A stretch of DNA of 64,000 bases from Erinaceus europaeus (Eukaryota; Chordata; Mammalia; Eulipotyphla; Erinaceidae). Each line of letters begins with the position of its first letter. The first letter of the stretch is position 1. The notes under the pieces were generated by a model. The model was not told the origin of the DNA, made no database searches, and saw nothing but the letters and a program-made list of their open reading frames with translations. Shown in pieces: positions 45,746-58,319 of the stretch. The position numbers were made by a program, and so were the translations under genes. The stretch is from NCBI RefSeq assembly GCF_950295315.1, contig NC_080170.1, positions 96,562,477 to 96,626,476 on the forward strand. The letters run 5' to 3'.

Positions 45746-47810
45746 AAAAATATTTTTTAGTAATTTTGGGAAGAACTTATCATAAACTAAACCTTTAGTT
45801 TTATTTTAGGGTTCCAGTCCATGATGATATACATTATATCTATTTCATAATTTTTAGACATATGGGATAGTTCTTAGTTAAAATTATAATATTAGTTAAA
45901 TTAAAATATCAAATAATATCTATACCAAATTTTCGTTCTCCAGACTGATCTGCAAAAATAATATGATTTTTACTATACTGTGTGGAGTAAGAGATTCTAT
46001 TGCTCTTGGTCTGTGTCCTTAAACGTAATCAGCCCTTAGTCTGGCTAAGAGAGTATAAAGAACCAGTTGTCAATGAATTTTACTAATCATGCTGACTGAA
46101 GCATTATTCCCAAGGAAAGAGTCAACAACTCTTAAACTTTGCAAGTGTCATTGGGCAGTTGAACTTGACAAAGTCTCAAGAAATGTACTTAAGGGAGAAT
46201 TGAACAGGACATTTCTATTTTGTCTGTAGTCAGACAATCCATCAAATCATTATGAGTCATTTTCCTTCACAGTAGGACAATAATATTATTCTCAGGAGGT
46301 GTTGTGTTGGCATCTCTTGTGGCTATAATTTATTACATAAATTTTAGTCCCTTGTGTCATGCAGATGGGCATCATGTAGTCAGTTAACCTGTTTTTCTAA
46401 TTTTTTCTAATTTTTCCTTTTTTTCTACATTGTTTTCTACTTGCCTAGAAGATTCTATTTTGTAATTTATTGTCATTTCTTTCTATCTTTCTTTTTTTTT
46501 TTTTTTGATAATTCACTGTGTTAAAAGACTCAGGTCTGTCAAATTAGAGCAAAGGACTTATTTGTTCATTCTTCACTTATCCTTCCTTTTTTCCTATTAA
46601 TATCAGCAGCTGACACTTACTGAGCACTTGAGTCACATTTATATTCTACGTATTATATATACTAGCTGATTTAGTTTGAACAGTAACCCAGCAATTTCAA
46701 CAAGGTAAATTCTGTTAGGATCACTTTTTACAGATGAGGAAAAAAAGGCAGTCAATGAGTCAGTCAAGGTGATAAAACTAGCAAGTGCAAGAGTCAGAAT
46801 TCTAACCTCAGCATTAAATTTCAGAGCTTACTCAAACCATTTATTTTGCCTCTAAATTATTCACAGATTAGATTAAATATCTGCTTCATCTAAGTATTAG
46901 ATGTGTGATTTCAGACAGGTAACATGGACTAAGTATTTCCTTTTTCTCATTTCTAAAAAGAGGCCTAAATTCTTGACAAAGAGTCGGTTGTATGTATTAG
47001 ATGGGAAAATATTCCTAATGGTCATTTATTAAATTATATTATAACTATACTCTATGTAACTGTGTAAGGAAAATATTAATTTGTTTTAGAAAATTGATGT
47101 AATAGTTGCAGAAGAACTGTCTCTTCCCTGAGGTAAGGTAGGAAGGAATACTAGAAGAAAAGGCAAACATTTACGAAGTACCTGTTTTATATATGCTGTA
47201 ATTGAACCAATATCAGTGAAACAAAAAAAGAACTTGATAAAATAATAATAAATAAGTAACTTTCTCCTAGTTTGCTTGAAAAGAATAAGTAGCTGAAATG
47301 TGACCAGCTGCACATACCTGCTAGCATTGCAAAAGTAATGCATAATGTTAAGAGTGTAATATAAAATGCAAAATTCAAATACAGTGTCTTGGGGAAACTG
47401 GTAGGTGTGGCAATATTCAGTGTCTGGAGTTAAATGTCATTATGCTTGGAAAGCTTTCTAGAGAAGATAAGTATTTAGCAGAGGTATATGATTAGATATG
47501 GAGAGGAGGGAGGAGGGGAGGGAGAATATCTGGACATCTAAAATGACAAGTAGGTATAGTTAGCTTGATGTGTGAAGCATTTTGACAAGTCAGTAATCCT
47601 AGCTGACATGGACAATGTCATTAATGAGAGAAGAGTGAGTCAAGTAGACAAATTTCTGCACAGAATATTTTAATATTTAATATTTTATTAAATTCAACCT
47701 TAGACTGTATTTAAATATGTTAATCTTTTTAAATAATGCAAAAGACTACTAAATAACAGAGAAGTAACATACAAGGCTCAGCTATATGCATTTGTCATTG
47801 ATTAAGAAAA
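45746..47810. other. No identified gene
   Basis: About 2 kb of AT-rich sequence without recognisable genes. 'gcagctgacacttactgagcacttgag' and 'tacagatgaggaaaaaaggc' (46605-46750) resemble an old MIR-type repeat, but I cannot confirm this by eye. Confidence 0.4.
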
Positions 47811-47814
47811 AAAG

Positions 47815-48010
47815 AGGATCTGGGTACTTGCACACCTGGTTGAACACACACATTACAGTGCTTAAGGCCTGGGTTTAAGCCCTCAGCCCCCTTCTAGGGG
47901 AAAACTTCACACCTAGTGAGGCAGTGTTGTTGCTGTCTCTTTTCTCTTGCCATCTCCATTGCCTTCTCTCTAATTTTTTTTCCTTTCTATATCCAATAAG
48001 TAAAATATAA
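47815..48010 (+). mobile_element. Old SINE, family B
   Basis: 'acttgcacacctggttgaacac', 'aaggcctgggtttaagccc', 'ctagtgaggcagtgttgttg', then 'ctatatccaataagtaaaat'. Diverged. Confidence 0.75.
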
Positions 48011-48134
48011 AAAAAAGAAATGAAACCACTCATTTGTTTGTAAACTAGCCTTTGTTGTAGGCCTTTCTTATTGAAAAATAAAAATGAGGCTTTTAAACCT
48101 TGAATTTGTTCAAATTTAAAAAATAAAAGTAAAA

Positions 48135-48325
48135 GGGGTTGTATAGCGGCACACCCAGCTGAGCTCACCTGTTACTATATACAAGGATCCAGGTTCACAT
48201 CTCCAGTCTTTACCTATAGAGGGGAAGCTTCATTAGTGGTGAAGCAATGCTGCAGGTGTCTCTGTCTCCACTATCTCCCCTCCCCTTGCAATTTCTCTTG
48301 TTTTGTAAAAATAAATAAATAAATA
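48135..48325 (+). mobile_element. Old SINE, family B
   Basis: 'gttgtatagcggcacaccc', 'caaggatccaggttcacatc', 'ggaagcttcattagtggtg', 'caatgctgcaggtgtctctg', (AAAT)n tail. Confidence 0.8.
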
Positions 48326-48355
48326 TCAAAAACAAGAGATATAGTGATATACTTC

Positions 48356-48475
48356 CTCTCCCTTCCCTTTCCTTCTTTCCTTTCTTTCTTCCTTCCTTCC
48401 TCTTTTCCTTCCTTCCTTCCTTCCTCCCTTCCTTCCTTCCTTCCTTTCTTTCTCCCTTCCTTTCTTCCTTTCCTA
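48356..48475. repeat. (CCTT)n-rich tract
   Basis: About 120 bases of C/T-only tetranucleotide repeat with several interruptions, immediately beside a SINE. Confidence 0.93.
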
Positions 48476-48571
48476 CCAGAGAACTTCTCAGCTCTGACTT
48501 ATGATAGTGCTGGGGACTGAACCTGGGACCTCAGAGCCTCAGGATTTATTTACATAATCATTATGCTATTT
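48476..48571 (-). mobile_element. SINE, family C, interrupted by a solo LTR
   Basis: 'gagaacttctcagctctgac', 'gtgctggggactgaacctgg' and 'gacctcagagcctcagg' are the family C end region. It stops at the LTR and its last bases (tatcttcccag) reappear at 49280. Confidence 0.78.
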
Positions 48572-49279
48572 TGTCAGACTGGTGGAGAGGCCTCTTTCCT
48601 GAGCACAAACTCCTGGCTTACCCACTCTGTTGCGCACCAGATGCAGGGGCCTAAGAGAATGTTCTGGGGCAGCAGGGGTGGAGTTGTACAGGTCTCTCTC
48701 TATGCCTGATGCTAGTGTCAAGGCGAGAGAAGACCCAGGGACTTCTCTCATGGGCAATCCGTTTACTGAAAAGCAAAGCAGGGCTTATAAGGGGTCGCAG
48801 GTGGAAGTGACATGTGTATACTATATATGGTAGGGAGGAAGGGGTCACAGGAGGAAGTGACATGTGTATACCATATATAGTAGGGAGGCAAAGAGTCTGG
48901 GGAATGGTCAGGACTTTTCCAGTAATTGTTGAGCAAGAGGTTTAAGCAGTTAAAGGAATGAGAAAGCAAGGTTATCAGTAACCAGCAGCCAGAGCAGGAT
49001 CCTGAGGGTAGAGAGATGATAGATCAGATATGATCAAAGGAATGGAATGGGGTAATAGGGAGGGGAATTCCAGGCAAAACAATGATTATAGAGATAATAA
49101 GGAGGTGGGCTATTGTGAGGCAGGGAGGCTGATAGATGCGGCAGACCCTGGAGGCTGTGTCCTTCCTTGCTCAACCTCTTAGTAGAGAGAGACTGATAAG
49201 ATTGGCCATGCACCTCAGGCCCTCACTTCTCAATGGGGGGGTCCCACCAAGCTCTACCATATTCTCACAATTCCCTACA
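48572..49279 (-). mobile_element. Solo LTR, class II-like (related to 23287), with an internal duplication
   Basis: On the reverse strand begins TGTAGGGAATTGTGAG and ends CAGTCTGACA. Six-base duplication ctattt (48566-48571) and ctatct (49280-49285), one mismatch. The signal region reads AGTAAA. An imperfect 50-bp block with 'gaagtgacatgtgtata' and 'gtagggagg' is repeated twice at about 48793-48890. It is 708 bp, longer than its relatives, partly because of this block. Confidence 0.88.
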
Positions 49280-49285
49280 CTATCT

Positions 49286-49844
49286 TCCCAGTACAAGTGA
49301 TGTATTTTCAACTACTTCTAATTTTAACCTGCATGTAAAAATTAAAAAAGATAAAGTAGAATACTTAAAATTACTAGTGATATTTCCTTTTCAAAAAGCT
49401 ATTATTGATTGAGAATCTGAACTGCACATAATATACTTTTAAGGAATTGCAAATATAATAATTACAAAACTTGGAACTATATCCCTGTAATCTCATAATA
49501 TTGAAAACCACTATTAAATCATTAACAAAAATAGTAAGGAAAACTAACTATAAGATTTTTTTTTTTTTAATTATGATGGTTATAAGAGAGAATGGGAAGA
49601 AGTGTCTACATAGAAGTATATGTTTGGTATAATGGTACCGGAACATGGGTAGTGGGTGAGTTAATTCTTATACACATATAGGCATGAAACTGTACTCCTA
49701 GAATTGTATAATCTTATATATGCAATATTAATCAATAATAAATAATAATAAATTAATTTGTTTACAATGAAAAAATATTTTCACATTTTTCATAAAGGCA
49801 ATGCCTACATTTCTACAGTATTTTCAGGATAAGATTATTTTTCT
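49286..49844. other. No identified feature
   Basis: AT-rich unique sequence. Confidence 0.4.
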
Positions 49845-49985
49845 AGGCCTGGGGAGATAGCCCTATGGAAGTAGTATCACAAGTTAGATGCCCTGTGCTC
49901 TATCCCAAGAATTAGCGTATACTAGATATAAGCAGTCTTCTGTTCTCTCTGTGTGTCTCTCTCTTGAAAAATACATAAAACTAAA
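49845..49985 (+). mobile_element. Old SINE-like element, family D
   Basis: 'ggcctggggagatagcccta', 'agatgccctgtgctctatcc' and 'ctctctgtgtgtctctctc' with an A-rich tail; a tRNA-like head followed by a CT-rich body. Confidence 0.55.
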
Positions 49986-50117
49986 AAAAAGTAAACTAAA
50001 TATTATTCATCAATCTTCACATCTTCTATATGTGTATGTAAAATATAGATATTACCTACAACCTATTATCTATTCAGTAATCTCTTATACCTATGTAATC
50101 ACATAAATCTTATCTAT

Positions 50118-50375
50118 TAAATACATTTTTATTTCTTTATTTGGAGATTAATGTCATACAGTCAACAGTAAGTATAATAGTTTGTACATGCATAATGTAT
50201 CCCAGTTTTCCACATAAAAATACAACCCCCATTAGGTCCTCTGCCATCCTGTTCCAGGACCTGAACTCTCCCCCTCCCCACACACACTCCAGAGTCTTTT
50301 ACTTTGGTGCAAAACAATATACCAACTCCAGTCCAGGTTCTGCTTAGTGCTTTCTCTTCTGATCTTGTTGTTCAA
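50118..50375 (-). repeat. L1 3' UTR fragment, 5' truncated
   Basis: 'tttatttctttatttggagatt', 'catgcataatgtatcccag', 'ttttccacataaaaatacaac', 'ccagagtcttttacttt' and 'cttctgatcttg' closely match the 3' UTR of the L1 at 19400-19630. The T-rich left edge is its tail. Confidence 0.85.
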
Positions 50376-50744
50376 TTAAATACATTTTATTCAAAATTTA
50401 GAGAAAGCTGAGTTTCAACAAAAGCAAGTAATTTATTTCAAGAAATACAGTTAAAGTATCATACTGTAACCTCAGACTCTACTACTATGACTTCAGGGTC
50501 CCAGAATACCGCAACTGTAATTCAGCACTTATATCTCCTAAATCCATGGATTTATTAACTCATTTGGAGCTGTTGCATTTCTCAATTCCTGGAAGAAAAG
50601 CAAATCCCCAGCTATTTAGCTACAGAAACGTTTTCAAGGTTTAAAAAGATGTATTTAAGCAGTTGGCATTGATTGATTTGAAATAAAACTTCATGGTTTG
50701 TACTTAGATGCTTCTTTTTTTTTTATCATCCAAATTTTAAATGT

Positions 50745-51755
50745 GTTTTATTTATTTATTTAAGAAAGGGTAAATTAACAAAACCATAGGGTAGGAGGGG
50801 TACAACTCCACACAATTCCCACCACCCAATCTCCATATCCCATTCCCTCCCCTGATAGCTTTCCCATTCTCTATCCCTCTGGGAGCATGGACCCAGGGTC
50901 ATTGTGGGTTGCAGAAGGTAGAAGGTCTGGCTTCTGTAATTGCTTCCCCACTGAAAATGGGCGTTGACTGGTCGGTCCATACTCCCAGTCTGCCTCTCTC
51001 TTTCCCTAGTAGGGTGGGTCTCTGGGGAAGCGTAGCTCCAGGACACATTGGTGGGGTCTTCAGTCCAGGGAAGCCTGGCCGGCATCCTGATGACATCTGG
51101 AACCTGGTGACTGAAAAGAGAGTTAACATACAAAGCCAAACAAATTGTTGAGCAATCATGGGCCCAAAGGTTGGAATAGTGGAGAGGAAGTATCAGGGGG
51201 TTACTCACTGCAAACTCTAGTGTACTTCTGCTTTCAGGTATATATTTTGCAGTAGTTTATGGATACATGTGAACATATGCTTTCTCTCACACAGAAACTG
51301 GTGTATATCTAGGTTTTGGGACTTTGTTAGAAATTGAACCACCTGTGATGGAATTAGAGTATACTATGAAAGGAAAGATCTCACCCGAGTAATGAAGCTG
51401 AAGGGTTGTCATTCCACACGTGAAGTCTCTGGACACAGTCTGAAGTGAAGCATGTTGAGGTGGCCATTGTTGCGTTGATTAGGTTGTGATAGGCAGATGC
51501 AATATTATTTGATATGGATTGGGAGAGGCATACGGGAAAGTGGGCCCTATCCAAGGGTTCCAGGCCTGGGGAAAGTAGAGGCTCTATAGTGGAGATGTGA
51601 GGTTCCTGCTGTCTTAGGGTTCAAAAAGACAATTGACAGTTAATGTTTATCATCACATTATTTGGTAATTGGGTTATGTTTGAAAAGTCCTTTTGTTAGG
51701 GTTTGCTGTACAGTACCCAGTATATAGCTGTGCTATTGGTTGCTTCTACTTCTTT
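50745..51755 (-). repeat. Repeat X copy 7
   Basis: About 1 kb, very similar along its length to copy 5 (36262-37376), including the deletion of the middle section found in copy 1. Shared landmarks run from the (TTTA)n tail to 'gcacagctatata' near the 5' end. Confidence 0.82.
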
Positions 51756-52684
51756 TCTTAAATCCATCTTTTCCTCTTATTTATTTTACTTTTATGTGGC
51801 TGATTTGTTTGTAAAATAATAATGGTTGAAATCAAGGGAGAAAAATGGTTTTCCTCTCTCCAACAATAATTTGTAAGTAAGAGGAATATAGAAGATAATT
51901 AAATTAGAAAAAAATCAATGATCCTAATTAATGAGTTGTCTGATTTAAATAGCTTCTGGCTAATAGCCTTATAAATTTCCAAAAAGTATATATGCAATCC
52001 AGAAAAAATGCAAATTTACAAAACCTAAATATTAAATATCGTACAAGATATTATCAGTATATGAGAGGATTTTCTATGAAATATGGGCTAAGATAATATG
52101 GATAAAAAATAAGGAGTGGTTTTCTGTTATGAAACTTAATGACATTTTCCAGATGAAAGAAATGCATCCACAAGGCATTTTTCTCACAAGTTTTCTTGCT
52201 TAGAAAGACACTTACATTCTAATAGAAAACTACATACTTACTGCTAAGTAGCAATTATTGTACTTTTTTGTCTACTCTCTGTACAGTGTATCAGAAGAAT
52301 AACTAGTAGAATAAGGAAAAAGTTTCACAGAGAACATGAGGCTTGTTGGATCAAATACTTATTCAATATGAGAATCCAACCAGGCAGCACACATTAGCCT
52401 ATTCTCAAGTTGTTAAAGAACTCAGATACATAACCCCAATATCTCTCTTATAAACATAGGTATGAATATATTTCCTCTTGATAAAGGAAGCAATATTCAA
52501 AACATCGCCAGTGAACAAAATGGGAGCTCTAAAGGAAAATTGTATCATCAAAGATGGCACAATATAGCTTAGACTCCAAAGCAATCAGAGTAACAAATGA
52601 ACACATATACTATAATTTAATCTAAAATTTACCAGTATGAGTTACTTCCTGTAATAGCTCCTCACAATACAATTCAGGGGTCTA
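51756..52684. other. No identified gene
   Basis: AT-rich unique sequence with no recognised coding region. Confidence 0.4.
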
Positions 52685-52747
52685 GCAAGAAACCAGGGGT
52701 TCCAGAGCCCTGCACCACTAAGGAGACAGACAAAGAGAGAGAGAGTT

Positions 52748-52792
<45 letters not shown>

Positions 52793-53045
52793 CGGACTGA
52801 GAGTATGGATTGATTTGCCATTGTCCATGTCCAGCAAAGAAGCAATTACAGAAGACAGGCCTCCCACCTTCTGCACCCCATAATGATCCTAAGTCCATAC
52901 TCTCCCAGAGAGATAAAGACTAGAAAAGCTTTCAAGGGATGGGATGGGATATGGAGCTCTGGTGGTGGGAATTGTGTGGAATAGTACTTCTCTTATCCTA
53001 TGGCCTTATCAGTATTTTCATTTTATAAATCAATAAAAAAAGAAA
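52685..53045 (+). repeat. Repeat X copy 8 with an internal (ACAG)n
   Basis: 'ccaggggttccagagccctgc', then an ACAG microsatellite (about 52754-52792) where other copies have 'gaaagagagaagcagg', then 'gagtatggattgatttgcc', 'agaagcaattacagaagac', 'ggagctctggtggtgggaat', ending in A-rich sequence. Confidence 0.85.
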
Positions 53046-53334
53046 ACAAAAAAGAAATCAAGGGTTTTGAAGTACTATTAGCTCATCAGTTTTCTTATCT
53101 GCACAGTAGCAATAATCATTCTGCCTATAAATTTGCTTTCAGTATTGAAGGCACTCATGCTCACCAGGGCATATAGAGCCTTCATAAACTCTCAATACAT
53201 TCTTTTGTTCCTTCCCTACCATCCCTTATTTTTCATGAGACAACAAAGAACAAGAGTCTTATGATGATCCATATGACTAACAAAGGATGGAGTTATTCTA
53301 AGCAGCACAAATATATGTGAATGAGTAGGAAGTA

Positions 53335-53465
53335 GGGCTGGCAAAATAGCTCACTTAGATACTTTGTTATTTTACTTTGTGGTACTTTGTTATTTATGCA
53401 GCTTAAGTTTAAGCTGGGTCTCTTTGGCTTGTTCTCTCTTCTCTTCTATTCTCTTCTCTTCTCTT

Positions 53466-53553
<88 letters not shown>

Positions 53554-53577
53554 ACACACATACCTCCCTCTCTCTCT
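53335..53577 (+). repeat. Decayed SINE head followed by (CT)n and (CA)n tracts
   Basis: 'agggctggcaaaatagctcac' looks like a family D SINE head. It runs into TTCTC repeats, then CT repeats (to about 53498), then CA repeats (53499-53560). The translated Leu/Ser/His/Thr runs are artefacts. Confidence 0.75.
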
Positions 53578-53880
53578 TTCTCCTTCTTTTCCCATTCTCC
53601 TTTGTTTCTGTCTTTTAAAAAGAGCCTTTTTTTGCAGTGGAAAAAAAGTGAATGTAGGAGTAAGTAAAAATTGAAAGAACTTAAAATATTTGAGAAAATT
53701 AAAATAATCAGAAAAATTAGTAAAGATAAAAATAAAAATGTTTTATCTGAATCAAATTTTTATTAAACATCAGTTTTTATTGAATATATTTATGGGCCCA
53801 GAATTACACATTTTAGCAATAGATTGGCAAAAATATGGACACAAAGAGTCATGTTCCTGCCATGAGGGAAATTGCTGTAT

Positions 53881-53915
53881 CTTCCCTCCCCTCCCCTCCC
53901 CTCCCCTCCCCTCCA
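53881..53915. repeat. (CCCTC)n repeat
   Basis: Six to seven pentamer units, C/T only. Confidence 0.9.
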
Positions 53916-54709
53916 CTAGTCTCCTCTCCAGTTCTCCTCTTCTTTCCATTATTGCAAACCTGAAAAAATAAATGGTAGACCTGTTGGAAGCATTCTTAGC
54001 AGAAAATTAACATGGGGGCTAAAGAAAAACAAAAATAACACAGTTTCCTGGATTTAAGTTTTTAGATCAAGCCATACTTGAACTACTTTAGAAATTTTCA
54101 CTCACATAAAATAATTCATATATTCTTTTTCTGTTTTGGCCAGTTTGGATTACTTCATAATGGCTGGCAATTAAAAGAGTGATAGTGATGAGCTATGGTT
54201 AGCCATACATTTACTGAACAAGCAAACTTTAGCAAGTATTATTAAAGGGGGAAATAAAGACTGTGATAGATAATATAAACTTGCCAGTTTTTAAGTCACA
54301 TGGGGAAAAATCAAGACATTAAGTATATTAGGATTATGCAATAAGATTTTGAATTAATATTATGATTTCTTAAAGTTACTCAAGGTTGCATGTATACCCT
54401 GTTTATCAACCATTCATTTAAGAGATATATAATCAATTTATTCATTCTTTGAGAAAGACAACACCAGATAGAGACAACTATGATTTGTTTATCTCAAAGT
54501 GCTGTATCCTGCTGAGTCTGACTCATTCTCAAGCAGCTATTTTTCTTGACAGTTTAGTAAGCAGAATTTTTTTTAAAGGCTGGTATATAACATACATGTA
54601 TTTAAAATGTCTACAGTTAAATGGGCAAATATGTATAAATATAGATAAGTAGTTATAGAAAAGATAGTCAACCCATATTTGTGACCTTGGGAGAACTACT
54701 GAAATTTCC

Positions 54710-54835
54710 AAAAGAGGAAATGGGGACACAGAACTCTGGTAGTAAAAACAGCGTGGAGTTTTACTCCTGTCATCTCATAGTTTTGTAAATTAATATTAAG
54801 TTACTAGTAAAATTTAAAAATAAATAAGTAAGTTA
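54710..54835 (+). repeat. Repeat X copy 9, extreme 3' end
   Basis: 'acacagaactctggtagtaa', 'gtggagttttactcctgtc', 'atctcatagttttgtaaatt' and an A-rich tail. Heavily 5' truncated. Confidence 0.7.
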
Positions 54836-56489
54836 CATTTCATTTTATATTTGCATATTTGCTTTCTATATATGATGATAATTCTGATTTTTGTATTCTG
54901 GTGTTTTTTAACACATATTTTTAAAATCCAGGCTTTTTAGGTACATCTGAGGCAGGGGAGAGGGAGAGGGAGAGGGAGAGAAAGAGAGAGAGGTGAGTTT
55001 AAGGCAAACAGAGACAATAAACTACATTGAATTTCATGTATTTGACTAAATGTAGGGGTCATTACCAAAACATAGATTTAATTGAGACTAGGAACCCTTA
55101 TTCAGAAGGAAAAATATGAAGTAGAAGTCTTCATTCTCCAGAGGTGTTTGCATTAACATATATTATCTGCCCTGCACAGAGGTATCCAAATGGACCCAGG
55201 CTGTCTCCTTTGATCTTTGATCTCCTTTGCCTTGTATCCAGAGACTTTTGTTGATCATTGTTGCTATCAGACATACCGTCCAAGATCATTATGTAGACAC
55301 AGATAGACTGCCACTCAGGAATTTAAAATGATGAAATCATCTTTTTTGCTTCATCTTGGATAGAATTTAAAGGAATCATTTTAAATGAATTCCATAAACT
55401 ATTCTTGGCAATTTCACTTTGAAGACAAACTGATTTGACTTCTCAGATGTTCCCATGGAATGGTGGGGTGGTGATGGGCATTTTAATCTCTAACAAATCT
55501 AGAAGCAAATTAATTTTCTAGCTAAATGACTTTGGGCATATTAGATAATTTAACTTTATATATCTGTCATGTGGATGTGATAATTTCTACTTTATCCATA
55601 CTTTTTTGTGAGGATTGGTTTCATAAATGTAAAATACATTTATGACAGCCACAGAGCAAATAAATTTTCTGAATGTTTTATCTTCATGGAAGGACATCTA
55701 TTTTTTATCTTATAAAGTATTTAGCTTTCATAGTCTGGATGCTTGCCCAAGTATTGCCTAGTTACCTTTTAAGCTTACTGGCTCCTGGGAAATATATTCA
55801 AATTATTGAAGTCTTTCATTTAGTTGTGAACTTGCAATGCCCTTTCTTCTATTAAAACAAAGGCACCTCTGATGTTTATTTTAGGTCTTAATACCTTTGG
55901 GCTACATATATATATGAACCATATTTGACTTTGCTGACATGTTTACATTTTCAGGATCATAGAAGCTGGTTGTTTTAGATGATTTCAGTTAATAGTATTT
56001 TGTTTAAGCTCCCAAAAGAGTATAAGAACCTTTATAAAAAAACATATTTTGATTTAAGTTTGGCAAGAGAAAGAAAACCAAGCCTGGAAATAATAAAAAT
56101 TTAGAGTTGATGTATTGCTAAAATAAGGAATAGATGAGTCACAGAAGAAAGAATTTAAAAAGGTAGAAATGGATAGATATTTGATAATATCAAAGAATTT
56201 GTAAAAATGGTGGTGGTATGTTTTCTGTTAAAGGAAATAATCCTTATCTTTTAAGAGATTGTAACAGAAACAAGAAGGGTTGGAAAGGATTTTTTGTTCG
56301 TTTAATATAAGAATATTTATCCAGTGTAAGAAGATCTTCGTAACCAAATAGACCAAGATTCTTGGATCCCTCTTGAAAACTGGAGAGGCATGCTCTGGGT
56401 AGAATTGGAAATTGAATAAATGGAAATAAGGGGGAAAATGGCAGAAACAGACTTGAAATAAGACTATTAAAATATCTAGAAAAGTTTTT
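54836..56489. other. No identified gene
   Basis: AT-rich sequence with a (GAGAGG)n-like purine run at 54955-54995. The only other notable content is short frames without recognisable domains. Confidence 0.4.
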
Positions 56490-56755
56490 CTTGGGGCCTG
56501 GGCAGTGGCACACTGGGTTAAGCACACATAGTAGAAAGCCCAAGGATCCTGGTTTGAGGACCTGGCTCCCCACCTGCAGAATTAGTGAACAGTGAACGGT
56601 GAAGCAGGTTTGCAGGTGTCTTTCTCCTTCTCTATCTTCTCCCTCCCCTCACTCAATTTCTCTCTGTCCTATCCAAAAATAAAAGAATAAAGAAAAAAAT
56701 GGCCACAGAAGCAGTGGATTTGTAGTGCAGGCACCAAGCCCCAAAGATTACCCTC
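56490..56755 (+). mobile_element. SINE, family A long form
   Basis: 'gggcctgggcagtggcac', damaged box 'ggtttgaggac', CT-rich body, A-rich linker and the 3' module (ggccacagaagcagtggatttg ... gcaccaagccccaaagattaccctc). Confidence 0.88.
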
Positions 56756-56764
56756 AAGTTTATC

Positions 56765-57160
56765 ATTTGAATACCTGAGTGGTATTCTATCCTTTATATG
56801 TACCATAGCTTTCTTAAACAGTCGTCTGTTATTGGGTATCTAGCTTGTTTCTAAATTTGGGCTATTATGAATTATATTGCTATGAACTAGGTATACATAT
56901 ATCTCTTTGACTAGGAATCTGAGTAATGGATAGGTTCATGTCTAGTGTGTTGAGGAATCTCTAGACTGTCTTCCACAGAAGTTGGACCAACCTATATTCC
57001 TACAACCAGTTTAGAAGTACCCTCCCAATATACTTCCTGCATTCTCTCCATTCAAAGACTGGTTTCTGCCCTTTCTGATGCATGACATTCAAACTGCTGT
57101 AAAGTGGCATCTCATTGTTGTTTTTATTTCCATTTCTCTGGTAATCAGTGATTGACATTC
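56765..57160 (-). repeat. L1 ORF2 3' fragment
   Basis: 'tgtaccatagctttcttaaac', 'attgggtatctagcttgtttc', 'ctattatgaattatattgctatga', 'agttggaccaacctatattcc' and 'catctcattgttgtttttatttcc' follow the order at 37750-38130. Decayed, with the same orientation as the L1 at 37377. Confidence 0.8.
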
Positions 57161-57420
57161 TAGGAGGTGTGGCTACGGAATAAGGGCAGACAAAACAGAC
57201 TCTCCCCCAGTACAACAAACATCTACAGCTATCAATCTTAACAAACCTCACCAACTTCAACTAAGACATTCGCAGAAGCACTGCAGCCTCAGGCGCATGT
57301 TTACATGCATAGTTGGGGCAAGAAGGGTTACCGTGTGGAATTGAAACCAAACACACAGAGGTTATAAACTCCAGCAAAGTACAGTGACATTTTCCTTCAA
57401 ACACTCTATCTACTCAATTA
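57161..57420 (+). repeat. Possible L1 5' UTR-like sequence
   Basis: 'aggaggtgtggctacggaataag' followed by 'actctcccccagtac' recalls the GGAGGxGTGGC start of some L1 5' regions, but nothing else supports it. Function otherwise unknown. Confidence 0.25.
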
Positions 57421-57431
57421 ACTCTTCAAAA

Positions 57432-57487
57432 GGAAGGAAGGAAGGAAGGAAGGAAGGAAGGAAGGAAGGAAGGAAGGAAGGAAGGAA
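57432..57487. repeat. (GGAA)n microsatellite
   Basis: About 14 GGAA units without interruption. Confidence 0.97.
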
Positions 57488-57579
57488 GACATAATCTTTC
57501 CTCTTTTTAAAAATTTCTTCTATCAGAGCACCAGCATCATTGTTAATCTCTTGATGAGCTTCAGAAAAAAAACAACATA

Positions 57580-58009
57580 CAATTGGCCAAGTTTAATACT
57601 GGCAAAAACTATATATCAAGTAAAGGACAATTATTGTTTCTGTGACAACCTTTGTTAGAATCATCAAGCAAATAAATGCAAAAAAAAAAAAAAAAACCCT
57701 AAGATTACCTAAGATCCCACTAAAATCTTAGATCTATTTCCTCCCTAACCTATGACCAGATCCCATAAACCTAATACCAGTTTGGATACAACAATGGGAA
57801 TTCAGTGTGTTAACAACAGGGAGAAAGTCTAAACTTGTCAGATAAAGTGACTACAAAAACTGAATAAGGACAAGAGACTGGCTCACTTAATGATGGTCTT
57901 CCTGGCCACTATCAGGACACCCCATTATCTGGGGGTCTTACATAGGGAATCCTAGATAGGGATCCCCCCATAGGTAATATGGGCCTAGACCTCTGAGGTT
58001 TGTTAAGAT
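57580..58009 (+). repeat. Repeat X copy 10, 5' portion
   Basis: Aligns inverted with 5640-6100: for example 'gaccagatcccataaaccta' and 'aagagactggctcacttaatgatgg' against 'ggcctcaagttagg' and 'ccatcattaagtg'-like counterparts. It probably belongs with 59816-60615, separated by inserted SINEs and L1 pieces. Confidence 0.6.
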
Positions 58010-58011
58010 TG

Positions 58012-58235
58012 ATTGTTGCTATTAATGTTGTTTTTGGATAGGACAGAGAGAAATGGAGAGAGGAGGGGAGACAGAGAAGGGGAGAGAAAGACAGACACCT
58101 GCAGACCTGCTTCACAGCCTGTGAAGCGACTCCCCTGCAGGTGGGGAGCTGGGGGCTCGAACTGGGATCCTTATGCGGACCCTTGCCTTTCGCGCTACCT
58201 GCGCTTAACCCGCTGTACTACCGCCCGACTCCCAG
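58012..58235 (-). mobile_element. SINE, family A
   Basis: 'ggataggacagagagaaatgg', 'gaagcgactcccctgcaggtgg', 'ctcgaactgggatccttatg' and head end 'aacccgctgtactaccgcccgactccc'. Near consensus. Confidence 0.95.
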
Positions 58236-58319
58236 ACAATCTTTTAAGTCAATATTAAATCACTAATAATAAATAAATAAACAACTAATCTCCCATAACT
58301 ATGTGCATCTAATTTTTGA

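Noticed and set aside
46600..46860. Possible MIR element
   Set aside because: A few matching words (cttactgagcacttgag, acagatgagga) are suggestive, but limits and orientation cannot be supported by eye.
50756..51208. 150-codon reverse frame shared in part with 36276-36500 and 27574-27849
   Set aside because: All lie in repeat X and are read in the same region, but stops and frame differ between copies. I do not see evidence of coding constraint.
53364..53674. Frames rich in Ser-Leu and His-Thr
   Set aside because: They come from CT and CA microsatellites.
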